DNA of 11,070 nucleotides from Oscillospiraceae bacterium (GTDB lineage Bacteria > Bacillota > Clostridia > Oscillospirales > Ruminococcaceae). A program made the position numbers and the translations under genes. Below the pieces are notes generated by a model, which was given only the letters and a program-made list of their open reading frames with translations, did no database searches and was not told the origin of the DNA. The stretch lies in assembly GCA_017848075.1 (NCBI GenBank), contig JAGALG010000262.1:1-11070 (forward strand). The letters are read 5' to 3'. Of the stretch, positions 1 to 7,990 are shown one piece after another; position 1 is the stretch's first letter; every line of letters begins with the position of its first letter.

Positions 1-3000
1 ACCTTGATTTCGATAGTAGTAAGGGTATTGGTCAGCTGGTAGCCGTTTTCTTTGTTGCCTGCTGTTGGGGTGTAGCCAGTTGCTTCATCGACAACAGTGT
101 ACTCGATTGGTTTGCCTTCGCTGTCGTGCTTCGGCAGGTCGAGGAATTTGTATGCCCATTTGCCGTCTTCATCCGGTTTTACAACCATGGAGAGCTCATT
201 GCCAGCAGCATCCTTGAACACTGCATTACCAACCATGACTTTCACTGTAATGGATTCTGGACGAGTATTATATTTGTTGTTTTCGTCAACCCATTCTTTG
301 TACAGTGGGTTGTCATCATCTGGGCCGTTACCGTCGCCATCGATATCGATGGTTTCCAGGGTGTTCCGTACGGTTACAGTTGCAGCATCGTTGGTGAATA
401 CGATTCTATCTGTAGAATCCAATACATTTTCGCCCTGTTTGTAGGTTGTAACATAACCAGTTACAGCAGTTTCCTCTACGGTGTAGACAATGGTCTCACT
501 ACCAGTGATCTTACCCTGTTCGTCATAGGTGTACATTGCTTTCGGCAGATTTTCGAAGGTGTGTTTCCAGTTGTTGTCAGCAGACAAAATAACTTTATAA
601 TTTTCTTTATTGTCGCTAACTGGTTTAAATGGAACTGGTTTGCCTGTCGTCTCGCCTTTACCTACTACAGTCACTTCGATAGAGGTTGGTTGAGTGCCGT
701 ACTTGTTATCCTGGTCGTCCCAAACTTTCTCAACGGTCAGATCAACAGATTCGGTCAGACGGTTGATCAGGTTTGCCTGTTTGTCATTGCTGCTGCCAAC
801 CACAGTACCGCCTTCCGCTGTGTAGTTCAGTACATTGTCGGTTACGGTGTACTCAATTTTTACGCCTACTTTATTGGGTTCGTATTTTGGCAGATTGATG
901 AAGGAGTAGGTCCAGTTGTTGGCTGCATTTGCAGTTGCTGGTTCAACAGTCTCAAGTACATACTTACCGTCGGTATCTTTTACAAAGTTACCATCTTGGT
1001 CAACCTGATACTGCTGTGCCTGTTTCTTCTCTTCACCGCTCTGCAGAATAACTTTGATTGCTGCGTTGCTTGGTCTCAGACCGTACTGGTCGTCATCGTC
1101 CAGCCAGGTCTTTGTGCCGCTGATGGTGATGGTTTCCGGTACATGTTTGTTGGTTACGGTTACTTTGCCTTCATTTTCATCATCGAAGGTAATGCTACCC
1201 GTTCCGTAGCTATAGGATTTCTCGTAGCCTGCTACGCTGTCTTCATCTACGGTGTAGACGATATCCACGCCGTTTGCTTTCTTCGGCAGGTTATCCCATG
1301 TAGCAGTCCAGTTGCCATTTTCGGTCAAAGTCTTCGCTACGCCAGTTACTCGATAGCCGTTTGCCATCAGGTGGATGGTAACAGAGCTTGGGCGTTGGCC
1401 GTCCTGATCGTCAACGTCATCCCAATCTTTGGTTACGGTGATGGAAACGGTTTCTGGGGTGTGCTCGTTCAACAGCAAGAAGCCGCGGTTATCACCAACG
1501 ATACCGTCTGCATCGCCGCCATTATTGGTATCGTATGGGTGCTGTTTGTACGCCTGATAACCATTTGGCATATCTTCCTGTACGAAGTATGTAATCTCGT
1601 TGCCCTGGCTGTCATACTTCGGCAGGTCGGAGAACTGACCGCTCCAGTTGTTAGTTGCCGTCAAGGTGAGGGATTGGATTACAGCTTTGTTTGCATCAGC
1701 TTTGTTGAACAGATTTACAGTCAAAGTACCTGGGCGGATACCATCCTGGTTATTGTTATCGTGCCACTCTTTACGAACTGGGATGTTGATTAAAGCATCA
1801 TCATTCCGAGTGTTGGTAATATTGTAACCGGAGTAAGTAGCATCGTAGCCCGGTACAGCAGCTTCTTCTACGGTATAGCTAATTTCTACACCTACTTTGC
1901 CTGATGCATATTTTGGCAGGTTGGTGAAGGAGTATTTCCATTCACCATCTGCGTTTGCACTTACTCGTGCAGTCTGTTTCAGGACACCATCTGCATACAG
2001 GGAAACATTGATGCTATCTGGGCGGGTGCCAAATTCGTTATCGTTGTCAACCCAAGTTTTGGTGCCGGAAACATCAGTGGTTTCTGGGGTGTTGTAGGTG
2101 TTGGTGATAAATACCGTTTTTGCTCCTACAGATTCTTCTGTTGCACCGTCACTGTAGGAATATTTTGCAGTATAAGTTGCACCATTGGAGAAAGTAATCT
2201 TATTATCAATGCCTACTCCAATTTCCACTACCCTATAGGTACCATTGCTATCTACAGACCAAACTGCTCGCCAGTCATTTTCTGCATTCAGAGTCACTGG
2301 TTCCGGATCTTTTCCGTCCGTTGTATCCGTATCGAATGGATGCCAGTTGTTATTTGCATCTTTATACTCCAACATCACTTGAATGCTGCTTGGACGCTTA
2401 CCATCCCGGTTGTTGTCATCATCCCAGAATTTCTGAACATTGACATCGACAGTACCTGGGGTATAGGTATTCACAACCGTTGTTCCTGTTGCTTCGCTAT
2501 GGAACTCGCCATAAGATCCATGTTCTTCTACAGTATAAGTGATCCGCTTTCCATCTGCATACGCTGGCAGACCTTCAATCTTAAAGATCCAGGTGTTCTC
2601 TTCTGTCGTAGACTTGTCGTCTTTCTTCAATTCCAGAACCTTATGTCCATTGACTTCACTTACTCGGTCTGCATAGGCAGATGGGAAAGTATCTACCATA
2701 TTACCGTTTGCGTAAAGATGAACAAGAATGCTCTCTGGGATGTTGCTTTCCCAACCAGACTGAGTACCTACCCACTTTTTGGTAATGGTAACATCTGTAG
2801 TTTCTGGGGTGTAGGTGTTCGTGATGGTATAACCGATAGCTGTGTCACCACTGGTAGTTACCGTATAGGTTGCGCCAGTGGAGAAGGTGATGGTATTATT
2901 CGCAGAAACGCCAACTTCCTGAACGGAATATGGAATTGGAACAGCATTACCCTGTGCATCAACAGTACCATTGTATTTTGGCAGATCTTTAAAGGTTGCA

Positions 3001-6000
3001 GTCCAGTTATTATCTTTATTCAGAATAACAGTGCCTTCCTGCTTATCACCATTCATCACATAAACAGTAATAGAATTTGGGCGCTTGCCGTCCTGGTTGT
3101 TGTTGTCATCCCATACTTTCTTCACGGTAACGGAAGTGGTTTCTGGGGTGTAGGTGTTCGTGATGGTATAGCCAGTAAGTTCGTCAACACTGGTAGTTAC
3201 CGTATAGGTTGCGCCAGTGGAGAAGGTGATGGTATTATTGGCAGAAACGCCAACTTCCTGAACAGTGTAGTTGATTTCAACACCGTTTTCGTATTTTGGC
3301 AGATCTTTAAAGGTTGCTTTCCATGCTCCAGTTTCGCCGTTGTCATCAACGGTACCATCCAGAACGATCATTGCTACCTGCATATCGCCCTTCATCAGTT
3401 TTACTGCTGTAGTCTCTGGGCGCTTGCCGTCCTGGTTGTTGGCGTCTTCCCAAACTTTGGTTACGGTAATATCAGTGGTTGCTGGGGTGTAGGTGTTGAT
3501 AACCCTTGTGCCATCGTAGGTTACAACATAGCCATTTGCATTTGTTTTACCCGGTTCGATTGGTTCATTGTTTGTACCAACCTCACGGATGACATAGTTG
3601 ATTGGAACAGGGTTGCCGTCTTGATCTACCGTACCGTCATATTTCGGCAGATCGGAGATTACGCCTTCCCAGTTGTTATCTGGGTCGTGCTTCAGTTCAA
3701 CAGACTTCACCAGTGTTGTGCCGACATACGCACCAATGGTGATTTTTTCTGGTCGTTTGCCGTCCTGGTTGTTGTTGTCAATCCAGGTCTTGGACACATA
3801 GTAGTCTACGGTTTCTGGATTGTGGGTGTTGATAAACTGAGCAACATAGGCAACATCATAATAGTCAATATTATTGAAGGTAAGTCTATCGTTGTTGTAT
3901 GTTTTCTCATTATAGGACGATTCTCCAGTCAGTTTTTCGGATACTGTGGTGTAGCCCTCAACCGGTTCTTCTGCTACGGTGTAGGTGTATTCTTTACCGT
4001 TGGCATCGAATCTCGGCAGGTTGATCCACATGTTTTCATAAACATCGCCGGATACATCAATGGAACCGGAGTAGAACAGATCATCGTTCTGATACAGTGT
4101 GAAGGTCAGTTTGTCCGGTCGGAGGCCGTCCTGGTTATTGTTATCGTCCCAAATCTTACGCAGACCAATTCTCATCGTCTGGGTGTTGACCAGACTATAG
4201 ATATGCTCGGTGGTTGCGGTCTGTACCAGAGAGCTTACTACCCAGCCGTCCAAGTTGGAGGTATCTTCACGGATAGTGTAGATGTATTCGTAGCCTTTGT
4301 TATCGTATTTTGGCAGGCCTGTGATCACGATCTGGCCGGTTTTGCCGCTTGTTGGTCTGGTCACAGTATAGTCCGTGTTTTCGGTCAGCAGAGTACCGTT
4401 CTGTCTTACAAGGAATTTAACCTTAGACCAATCGATCTTAGCATTATCACCATACCAAGTTTTGTTGATGATCAGGCTTACTTTGACTGCGTCTTCCTTG
4501 ATGGTGTTGGTGATGGTGTAGCCGTTCGCCGCATCACCCTTAATAACTGGTTCTTCATAGAATTCGTCCCAAGAGCTGTCGATTACTTCTTTTACTCTGT
4601 AGTCACCAGGGAGCAAATCAGTGAAGGTGTAGGACCAGCTATTTGCTGCGTTCAGGACAGCGCTCTGTACTTCGGTAGTACCTTCCATCAGTTTGACAGT
4701 GATGGAGCTTGGGCGTTTGCCGTAAGCATTACTGTTATCGTTCCAAACTTTTTCTACTGGGATATCGATAATCTCGCTGTTGGTAATCGTCCAAATGCCA
4801 TTTGCATTATTGTAAGACTGGGAAACAGTGTAAGTATGTCCTTCGATGGTCACTTCACCGTTTTCTGCACCGTTTTCTTTTACAGTGTAGCTCTCGTTTG
4901 CAGGAAGTGCTGCTGTGGTAGCTTCCCAGCTATTACTTGCATTCAGTGTAAGTGGGGTGATGCCGTTAGAGCTATCGCCATCTGTGTCCACTTTTTCATT
5001 TTCGCTGTTATACACATCAACCGTTACAGAACCAGAAGGAATGGTACCTACCCAATCCTTCTTCACGGTAAGAGTACGGGTTCTCAGGGTATTTGTAATA
5101 ACTACAGTACCTTCCGCAGCCTGACCGATATCGTTATCGCTGTCGCTGTTATTTGTATTGCTGTTATTTTCATAACCTACTTCGTACTTCGCACCGTTCA
5201 GACCATCAACCAATTTATCGTTGATAACGGTAACAGTGCCATTCTTCTCTTCAACTTCTGCTACGCCATAGAAGTAGTCTACTGTCGAAGTGTGGTGAGT
5301 TGGCAGATTTGGCCATCTGTAACGCCAGTCACCTACATTGTTCAGGGTCGTAATTACATCGATGGTTTCTCCGCCATATTCATACGACTCACCGTTACGA
5401 TAGAGCTTCCATTCGCCGTCCTGACCAATCTTCTGGTAGAGGGCTACTGTAATAGAAGCTGGGCGCAGGTCAGTATGCTCCTCGTCACCAACCCACAGCT
5501 TCTGCACAACGATGCTCTTGGTATTCGGGTCGTAAGTATTGGTAATGGTTACAGAACCGGCATTGTTCGTGATCTGAATACCAGCATCACGATTCATTTC
5601 TTTTTGGGTGTTATTATCAGTATAAACTACCTCGTACAGCGCTGGAACTTTATGTTCACCAACCGTCCATACGATAGCCTGGCCGCCTTCATATTTAGGG
5701 AGATTTTCAATTTTAACCCCCCACTCGTTTGCGGCGGAAAGCACATATTCATCTCCATACATTGTACCATTTTTGAACAGGTGGAAATGCATGGAAGCTG
5801 GGATATCAGTGGTAAGGGTATTGCCATCTTTGTCTTTCCATACCTTGTTTACAGTGATAGCAACCGTTTCCGGGGTAAGGGTGTTGGTTACGGTGTAACC
5901 GGTAGAATTGCTACCTTCTACCTTTGTTAAGGTGTATCCTTCTGGCAGATTTTCTTCAGTTACAGTGTATTCCTTGGAAGGATCAACATTAGTGAATTCA

Positions 6001-7646
6001 CCTTTCCAGCCGTTAGCTGCGGTCAGTTCGATAGTAGCAGTAGGGGTAGACGCACCTACCTCCACCAGATTCACAATGATGGAGTTTGGTCGTTTGCCGT
6101 CCTGGTTATTGTTATCGTCCCAAACCTTGGTCACAGGAATATCAACGGAGGTTGGGGTGTTGGTGAAGCGATAAGCAGCGATACTTGGTCGATTATCACC
6201 CACAACATAGATATAGTCATCAATTGTATCAAAACCAGTCTGCTCATAGTTTGAGTTTGCAGGCAGTTCTTCTACTACTTTATAATAAATACGCTGTAAA
6301 CTGTCATTCTGGTAGTCCAGATTTTCAAAGGAGCCCTTCCATTCATTTGCTGCATTTAAGGTCAGAGTTTTACCTGTGTCGGTCCATGGGCCATTTTCAC
6401 TTGTAGAACTCTGTAATTTAATGGTCAAATCATCCGGGCGAAGATGCTCATAGCCTGTGTCATTCCAAACTTTTACAACCGGAATGACATAGTTGATGTA
6501 GCGAGAGGTAAATTCGGTATTAGTTGCCGGGTTGAAGTCCAAACCGCCGTAGTACGAACCATCATACTTCACATAAGTATCACAGTTCATGGCTGCACGG
6601 GCAATACCATCGTAATTGTAGGTTAGCACAACATTCTCGTAAATATTGTCATCGTTGTCGATCAGGTCAACCGTAACGGTCGCCGTGGTATTCTGTGTTA
6701 CATAGAAATTCGTATTCTGTCTGTTTTCAATAACAGCATCTACATTTCGTTCAAAGTCGGTGTAGGTATAGCTATTTTCCCACTGAGTGCCGTATCGGGT
6801 GTATCTATAGAAATTCGTCAGTGTGATTGAGTGTACCTGATTGACCTGGGCAGCAATCGTTCTTGGTACACCTGTACTAATCGTAGTACCACTAATGTAA
6901 TCGACTAGTTCAGTGGTAATGGTGATCGAAGCGCCTGGCAGACGAACATCCAAGTGCTGCATCAGTTTGTTTGGCAGTTCACGTTTCACCTTATTTAGTT
7001 CGGTTTCGTTCACTTCCGGCAGCATCTCCTGCGCGTTTTCGCTGAGGGTTTGTGTATGAGCCTGCAGGGCAGCGGTCTGCTCCTCGCTGAACTGGGACAG
7101 GAGGGCATACTGCTCCTCGGTCATATTGTCCATATAGTCGCTGAGCTCGTCATAGCTCTCGAAGGCCATCAGCGTGTCATACAACTCCTGTACAGGGTCA
7201 GCGGTCGGGGTCTCCGGCTGCTCTTCGCTCTGCTGCTGTGCTTCAGCGGCAGCGATGGAAACAGCATAGCCGCCTTCCACTGCGGAAACAGCTGCGGCAA
7301 AGCCCTCCGGAACGCCGGACACGGTCAGTGTGTAGGCAGTTTCAGAGTATGGCAGCTGGTAGGTGGCTGTCCAGTTTTCTTCTGCTGTGAGCTCCTGCAC
7401 AACAGGAGTTTCTCCTTCTGCGCCGGTAGTGAAGCTGAGGGTCAGGGATGGGCTGATGGATTCAGCCGGAGTCTCGCCCCAGTTTACTGTTACGGTGCTC
7501 TGCTGTGTCTGCTCCACGATCAGCTCGCCCTCCGGTGGGGTCGGCTCTGTACCGGTCGCAAAAACAGCGGTGGACATGCTGGAGAACATCATAGACAGAG
7601 CCATGACCGTCGCCAGTACGCGTTTTGCCTTTTCTTTCAATCTCAT
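1..7646 (-). CDS. Giant CnaB-repeat cell-surface protein (C-terminus beyond left edge)
   Basis: This is one open frame of 2548 complete codons with no stop, running off the left edge. The start is ATG at 7646, with GGAGGAG five bases upstream. Residues 1-30 form a signal peptide (basic MRLKEKAKR, hydrophobic core, cleavage after VFA). Residues about 40-130 look like a beta-rich Ig-type domain. An acidic helical segment follows at about 153-200, then a beta-rich region of unknown type at about 205-375. From about residue 377 there are 19 complete CnaB-type repeats and the start of another, with recurring KxWxDNNNQDGKRPxSI, NLPKYD, YTVxE and ITNTYTPE motifs. In CnaB families Lys and Asn form an intramolecular isopeptide bond assisted by an acidic residue, giving a rigid protease-resistant stalk. 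By inference this is a wall-anchored adhesin or stalk protein. The sortase motif is not visible, and no known ligand-binding domain is recognised. Confidence 0.93.
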   Translation of the reverse strand, partial: MRLKEKAKRVLATVMALSMMFSSMSTAVFATGTEPTPPEGELIVEQTQQSTVTVNWGETPAESISPSLTLSFTTGAEGETPVVQELTAEENWTATYQLPYSETAYTLTVSGVPEGFAAAVSAVEGGYAVSIAAAEAQQQSEEQPETPTADPVQELYDTLMAFESYDELSDYMDNMTEEQYALLSQFSEEQTAALQAHTQTLSENAQEMLPEVNETELNKVKRELPNKLMQHLDVRLPGASITITTELVDYISGTTISTGVPRTIAAQVNQVHSITLTNFYRYTRYGTQWENSYTYTDFERNVDAVIENRQNTNFYVTQNTTATVTVDLIDNDDNIYENVVLTYNYDGIARAAMNCDTYVKYDGSYYGGLDFNPATNTEFTSRYINYVIPVVKVWNDTGYEHLRPDDLTIKLQSSTSENGPWTDTGKTLTLNAANEWKGSFENLDYQNDSLQRIYYKVVEELPANSNYEQTGFDTIDDYIYVVGDNRPSIAAYRFTNTPTSVDIPVTKVWDDNNNQDGKRPNSIIVNLVEVGASTPTATIELTAANGWKGEFTNVDPSKEYTVTEENLPEGYTLTKVEGSNSTGYTVTNTLTPETVAITVNKVWKDKDGNTLTTDIPASMHFHLFKNGTMYGDEYVLSAANEWGVKIENLPKYEGGQAIVWTVGEHKVPALYEVVYTDNNTQKEMNRDAGIQITNNAGSVTITNTYDPNTKSIVVQKLWVGDEEHTDLRPASITVALYQKIGQDGEWKLYRNGESYEYGGETIDVITTLNNVGDWRYRWPNLPTHHTSTVDYFYGVAEVEEKNGTVTVINDKLVDGLNGAKYEVGYENNSNTNNSDSDNDIGQAAEGTVVITNTLRTRTLTVKKDWVGTIPSGSVTVDVYNSENEKVDTDGDSSNGITPLTLNASNSWEATTAALPANESYTVKENGAENGEVTIEGHTYTVSQSYNNANGIWTITNSEIIDIPVEKVWNDNSNAYGKRPSSITVKLMEGTTEVQSAVLNAANSWSYTFTDLLPGDYRVKEVIDSSWDEFYEEPVIKGDAANGYTITNTIKEDAVKVSLIINKTWYGDNAKIDWSKVKFLVRQNGTLLTENTDYTVTRPTSGKTGQIVITGLPKYDNKGYEYIYTIREDTSNLDGWVVSSLVQTATTEHIYSLVNTQTMRIGLRKIWDDNNNQDGLRPDKLTFTLYQNDDLFYSGSIDVSGDVYENMWINLPRFDANGKEYTYTVAEEPVEGYTTVSEKLTGESSYNEKTYNNDRLTFNNIDYYDVAYVAQFINTHNPETVDYYVSKTWIDNNNQDGKRPEKITIGAYVGTTLVKSVELKHDPDNNWEGVISDLPKYDGTVDQDGNPVPINYVIREVGTNNEPIEPGKTNANGYVVTYDGTRVINTYTPATTDITVTKVWEDANNQDGKRPETTAVKLMKGDMQVAMIVLDGTVDDNGETGAWKATFKDLPKYENGVEINYTVQEVGVSANNTITFSTGATYTVTTSVDELTGYTITNTYTPETTSVTVKKVWDDNNNQDGKRPNSITVYVMNGDKQEGTVILNKDNNWTATFKDLPKYNGTVDAQGNAVPIPYSVQEVGVSANNTITFSTGATYTVTTSGDTAIGYTITNTYTPETTDVTITKKWVGTQSGWESNIPESILVHLYANGNMVDTFPSAYADRVSEVNGHKVLELKKDDKSTTEENTWIFKIEGLPAYADGKRITYTVEEHGSYGEFHSEATGTTVVNTYTPGTVDVNVQKFWDDDNNRDGKRPSSIQVMLEYKDANNNWHPFDTDTTDGKDPEPVTLNAENDWRAVWSVDSNGTYRVVEIGVGIDNKITFSNGATYTAKYSYSDGATEESVGAKTVFITNTYNTPETTDVSGTKTWVDNDNEFGTRPDSINVSLYADGVLKQTARVSANADGEWKYSFTNLPKYASGKVGVEISYTVEEAAVPGYDATYSGYNITNTRNDDALINIPVRKEWHDNNNQDGIRPGTLTVNLFNKADANKAVIQSLTLTATNNWSGQFSDLPKYDSQGNEITYFVQEDMPNGYQAYKQHPYDTNNGGDADGIVGDNRGFLLLNEHTPETVSITVTKDWDDVDDQDGQRPSSVTIHLMANGYRVTGVAKTLTENGNWTATWDNLPKKANGVDIVYTVDEDSVAGYEKSYSYGTGSITFDDENEGKVTVTNKHVPETITISGTKTWLDDDDQYGLRPSNAAIKVILQSGEEKKQAQQYQVDQDGNFVKDTDGKYVLETVEPATANAANNWTYSFINLPKYEPNKVGVKIEYTVTDNVLNYTAEGGTVVGSSNDKQANLINRLTESVDLTVEKVWDDQDNKYGTQPTSIEVTVVGKGETTGKPVPFKPVSDNKENYKVILSADNNWKHTFENLPKAMYTYDEQGKITGSETIVYTVEETAVTGYVTTYKQGENVLDSTDRIVFTNDAATVTVRNTLETIDIDGDGNGPDDDNPLYKEWVDENNKYNTRPESITVKVMVGNAVFKDAAGNELSMVVKPDEDGKWAYKFLDLPKHDSEGKPIEYTVVDEATGYTPTAGNKENGYQLTNTLTTIEIK
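2801..2924 (-). repeat. Near-identical duplicated segment, copy 1 (repeat 11/12 junction)
   Basis: This segment matches 3140-3263 at an offset of exactly 339 bp (113 codons). The first 31 bases are identical, 17 bases in the middle differ, and the last 76 bases differ at a single position (2901). It encodes the end of one CnaB repeat (QEVGVSANNTITFSTGATYT) through the ITNTYTPE linker. Other neighbouring repeats are far more diverged. Confidence 0.9.
3140..3263 (-). repeat. Near-identical duplicated segment, copy 2 (repeat 10/11 junction)
   Basis: This is the partner of 2801-2924 at an offset of 339 bp, one repeat unit. The coding content is the same (QEVGVSANN, ITFSTGATYTVTTS, ITNTYTPETT), with differences concentrated in the few codons before ITNTY. 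It points to recent duplication or gene conversion between repeats 10 and 11. Confidence 0.9.
6516..7556 (-). other. Non-repeated N-terminal region of the giant surface protein
   Basis: This part covers about residues 31-377. The first part, rich in Glu, Thr and Ala, has alternating beta-type patterns and an Asn-Trp followed by a Leu-Pro-Tyr turn (ENWTATYQLPYSETAYTL), which resembles a degenerate CnaB-like or Ig-like fold. It is followed by an amphipathic acidic helix-rich stretch (YDELSDYMDNMTEEQYALL). The last part, with Tyr- and Asn-rich strands, includes YRYTRYGTQWENSYTYTDF. I do not recognise this last part as a named family. Its position at the distal tip of the stalk makes it the best candidate for a ligand-binding head, which is inference only. 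Confidence 0.6.
7557..7646 (-). other. Signal peptide of the giant surface protein
   Basis: The first 30 residues have a basic N-region (MRLKEKAKR), a hydrophobic core (VLATVMALSMMF) and a small-residue cleavage site, TAVFA followed by TG. This predicts Sec-dependent export with signal peptidase I cleavage after Ala30. There is no lipobox cysteine, so it is not a lipoprotein. Confidence 0.9.
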
Positions 7647-7651
7647 TTTTA

Positions 7652-7658
7652 CTCCTCC
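7652..7658 (-). promoter_or_regulatory. Ribosome binding site of the giant surface protein
   Basis: Read on the minus strand this is GGAGGAG, five bases before ATG at 7646. It is a near-perfect Shine-Dalgarno sequence and fixes the start codon. Its upstream base is shared with a 10-bp palindrome, CAATCGATTG (7658-7667). Confidence 0.85.
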
Positions 7659-7677
7659 AATCGATTGACTTTATGGT

Positions 7678-7694
7678 TTTAACCCGGGGTTAAA
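7678..7694. repeat. 17-bp palindrome in the surface-protein leader
   Basis: TTTAACCC and GGGTTAAA flank a single central base (7686). An alternative pairing, CCGGG (7684-7688) with CCCGG (7696-7700), overlaps it, so the RNA could switch between two hairpins. It lies between the candidate promoter and the ribosome binding site of the surface-protein gene. Confidence 0.7.
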
Positions 7695-7735
7695 GCCCGG
7701 TGATTGGCCACATTTTTGTTCGCTTAGGCTGGGCT

Positions 7736-7757
7736 TATGCTGGAGTACTCCAGCATA
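7736..7757. promoter_or_regulatory. Perfect 22-bp palindrome, possible operator or leader hairpin
   Basis: The half-site TATGCTGGAGT is followed immediately by its exact reverse complement, with the centre between 7746 and 7747. Perfect dyads of this length are typical of TetR-family operators, and a TetR gene starts about 290 bp away. With no loop, the dyad suits protein binding better than an RNA terminator, and no T-run follows it. The operator role is inference. Confidence 0.5.
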
Positions 7758-7772
7758 GAAGGCCGGCCTTCT
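7757..7772. repeat. Perfect 16-bp palindrome adjoining the 22-bp one
   Basis: AGAAGGCC is followed by GGCCTTCT, centred between 7764 and 7765. It shares its first base (7757) with the last base of the preceding palindrome, so the two dyads are fused into a 37-bp block. Its function is unknown. It could be a second operator or a leader stem-loop. Confidence 0.6.
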
Positions 7773-7798
7773 CGCTTTGGTAATTATGTAAAGTTATC

Positions 7799-7827
7799 CA
7801 TATAAAATTTACCACAAACACTGTCAC
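7799..7827 (-). promoter_or_regulatory. Candidate promoter of the giant surface-protein gene
   Basis: On the minus strand GTGACA (7822-7827), a 17-base spacer and TATATG (7799-7804) make the best sigma-A-like pair I could find, but the -10 box matches only four of six positions. Transcription from here would give a leader of roughly 145 nt containing all three palindromes. Confidence 0.35.
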
Positions 7828-7919
7828 TTGTCTACAGTTTTTTCATGGTGAATAAGCAAAAAACCCGAAATCCGTTAAAAAATTCACATTTGCTCTTTTC
7901 TGAAAGCACCAAAGAAAAG

Positions 7920-7948
7920 TTGATTTTGGCTTTTTTATTCGTTATAAT
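7920..7948 (+). promoter_or_regulatory. Promoter of the TetR-type regulator
   Basis: TTGATT (7920-7925), a 17-base spacer and a perfect TATAAT (7943-7948) form a good sigma-A-type promoter. Transcription should start near 7955, leaving a leader of about 95 nt before ATG at 8049. Confidence 0.75.
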
Positions 7949-7990
7949 ATGTTACAGTATTTTTTGAAAAACTTCCACATACAATTTGTG

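Larger units (their letters stand above)
18..6515 (-). repeat. Tandem array of 19 CnaB-type domain repeats
   Basis: The repeat units, in protein order, have approximate boundaries at plus coordinates 6515, 6150, 5870, 5525, 5085, 4778, 4495, 4178, 3815, 3482, 3142, 2805, 2455, 2083, 1797, 1455, 1138, 757, 355 and 18. Units range from about 280 to 440 bp, or roughly 90-145 residues. Each carries a Lys-x-Trp near its first strand and an Asn in its last strand, usually within ITNTY or a variant. Repeats 2, 8, 9, 10, 11, 13 and 15 keep the loop closest to DNNNQDGKRP. Repeats 3, 5, 7 and 12 have strongly altered loops. The isopeptide-assisting Glu in YTVxE is replaced by Asp in repeats 17 and 19. 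Boundaries were set by eye at the TPETT-type linkers. Confidence 0.9.

Noticed and set aside
126..1793. Long plus-strand reading frame (555 codons) opposite the surface-protein gene
   Set aside because: It lies antisense to the clear CnaB repeats, its protein is rich in Phe, Val, Ile, Cys and Trp with no domain, and it stays open because the repeat codons rarely give stops on the other strand.
2340..5930. Very long plus-strand reading frame (1196 codons)
   Set aside because: It is again the mirror of the repeat array. The recurring FWQIFKG and WALAVLVVVVIPNF phrases are reverse readings of the NLPKY and DDNNNQDGKRP codons. It has no ribosome binding site or independent family resemblance.
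18..6515. Regular ~340-bp periodicity considered as a CRISPR or satellite array
   Set aside because: The units are protein-coding CnaB repeats in one frame and diverge in sequence; there are no short identical repeats with unique spacers.
7050..7682. Plus-strand reading frame of 210 codons over the N-terminus of the surface protein
   Set aside because: It is antisense to the signal peptide and N-terminal domain and shows no protein family features; the minus-strand reading has signal peptide and ribosome binding site.
7736..7772. Palindromes considered as a rho-independent terminator
   Set aside because: No T-run follows on either strand, the dyads lack a loop, and no gene ends here because both neighbours are transcribed away from this region.
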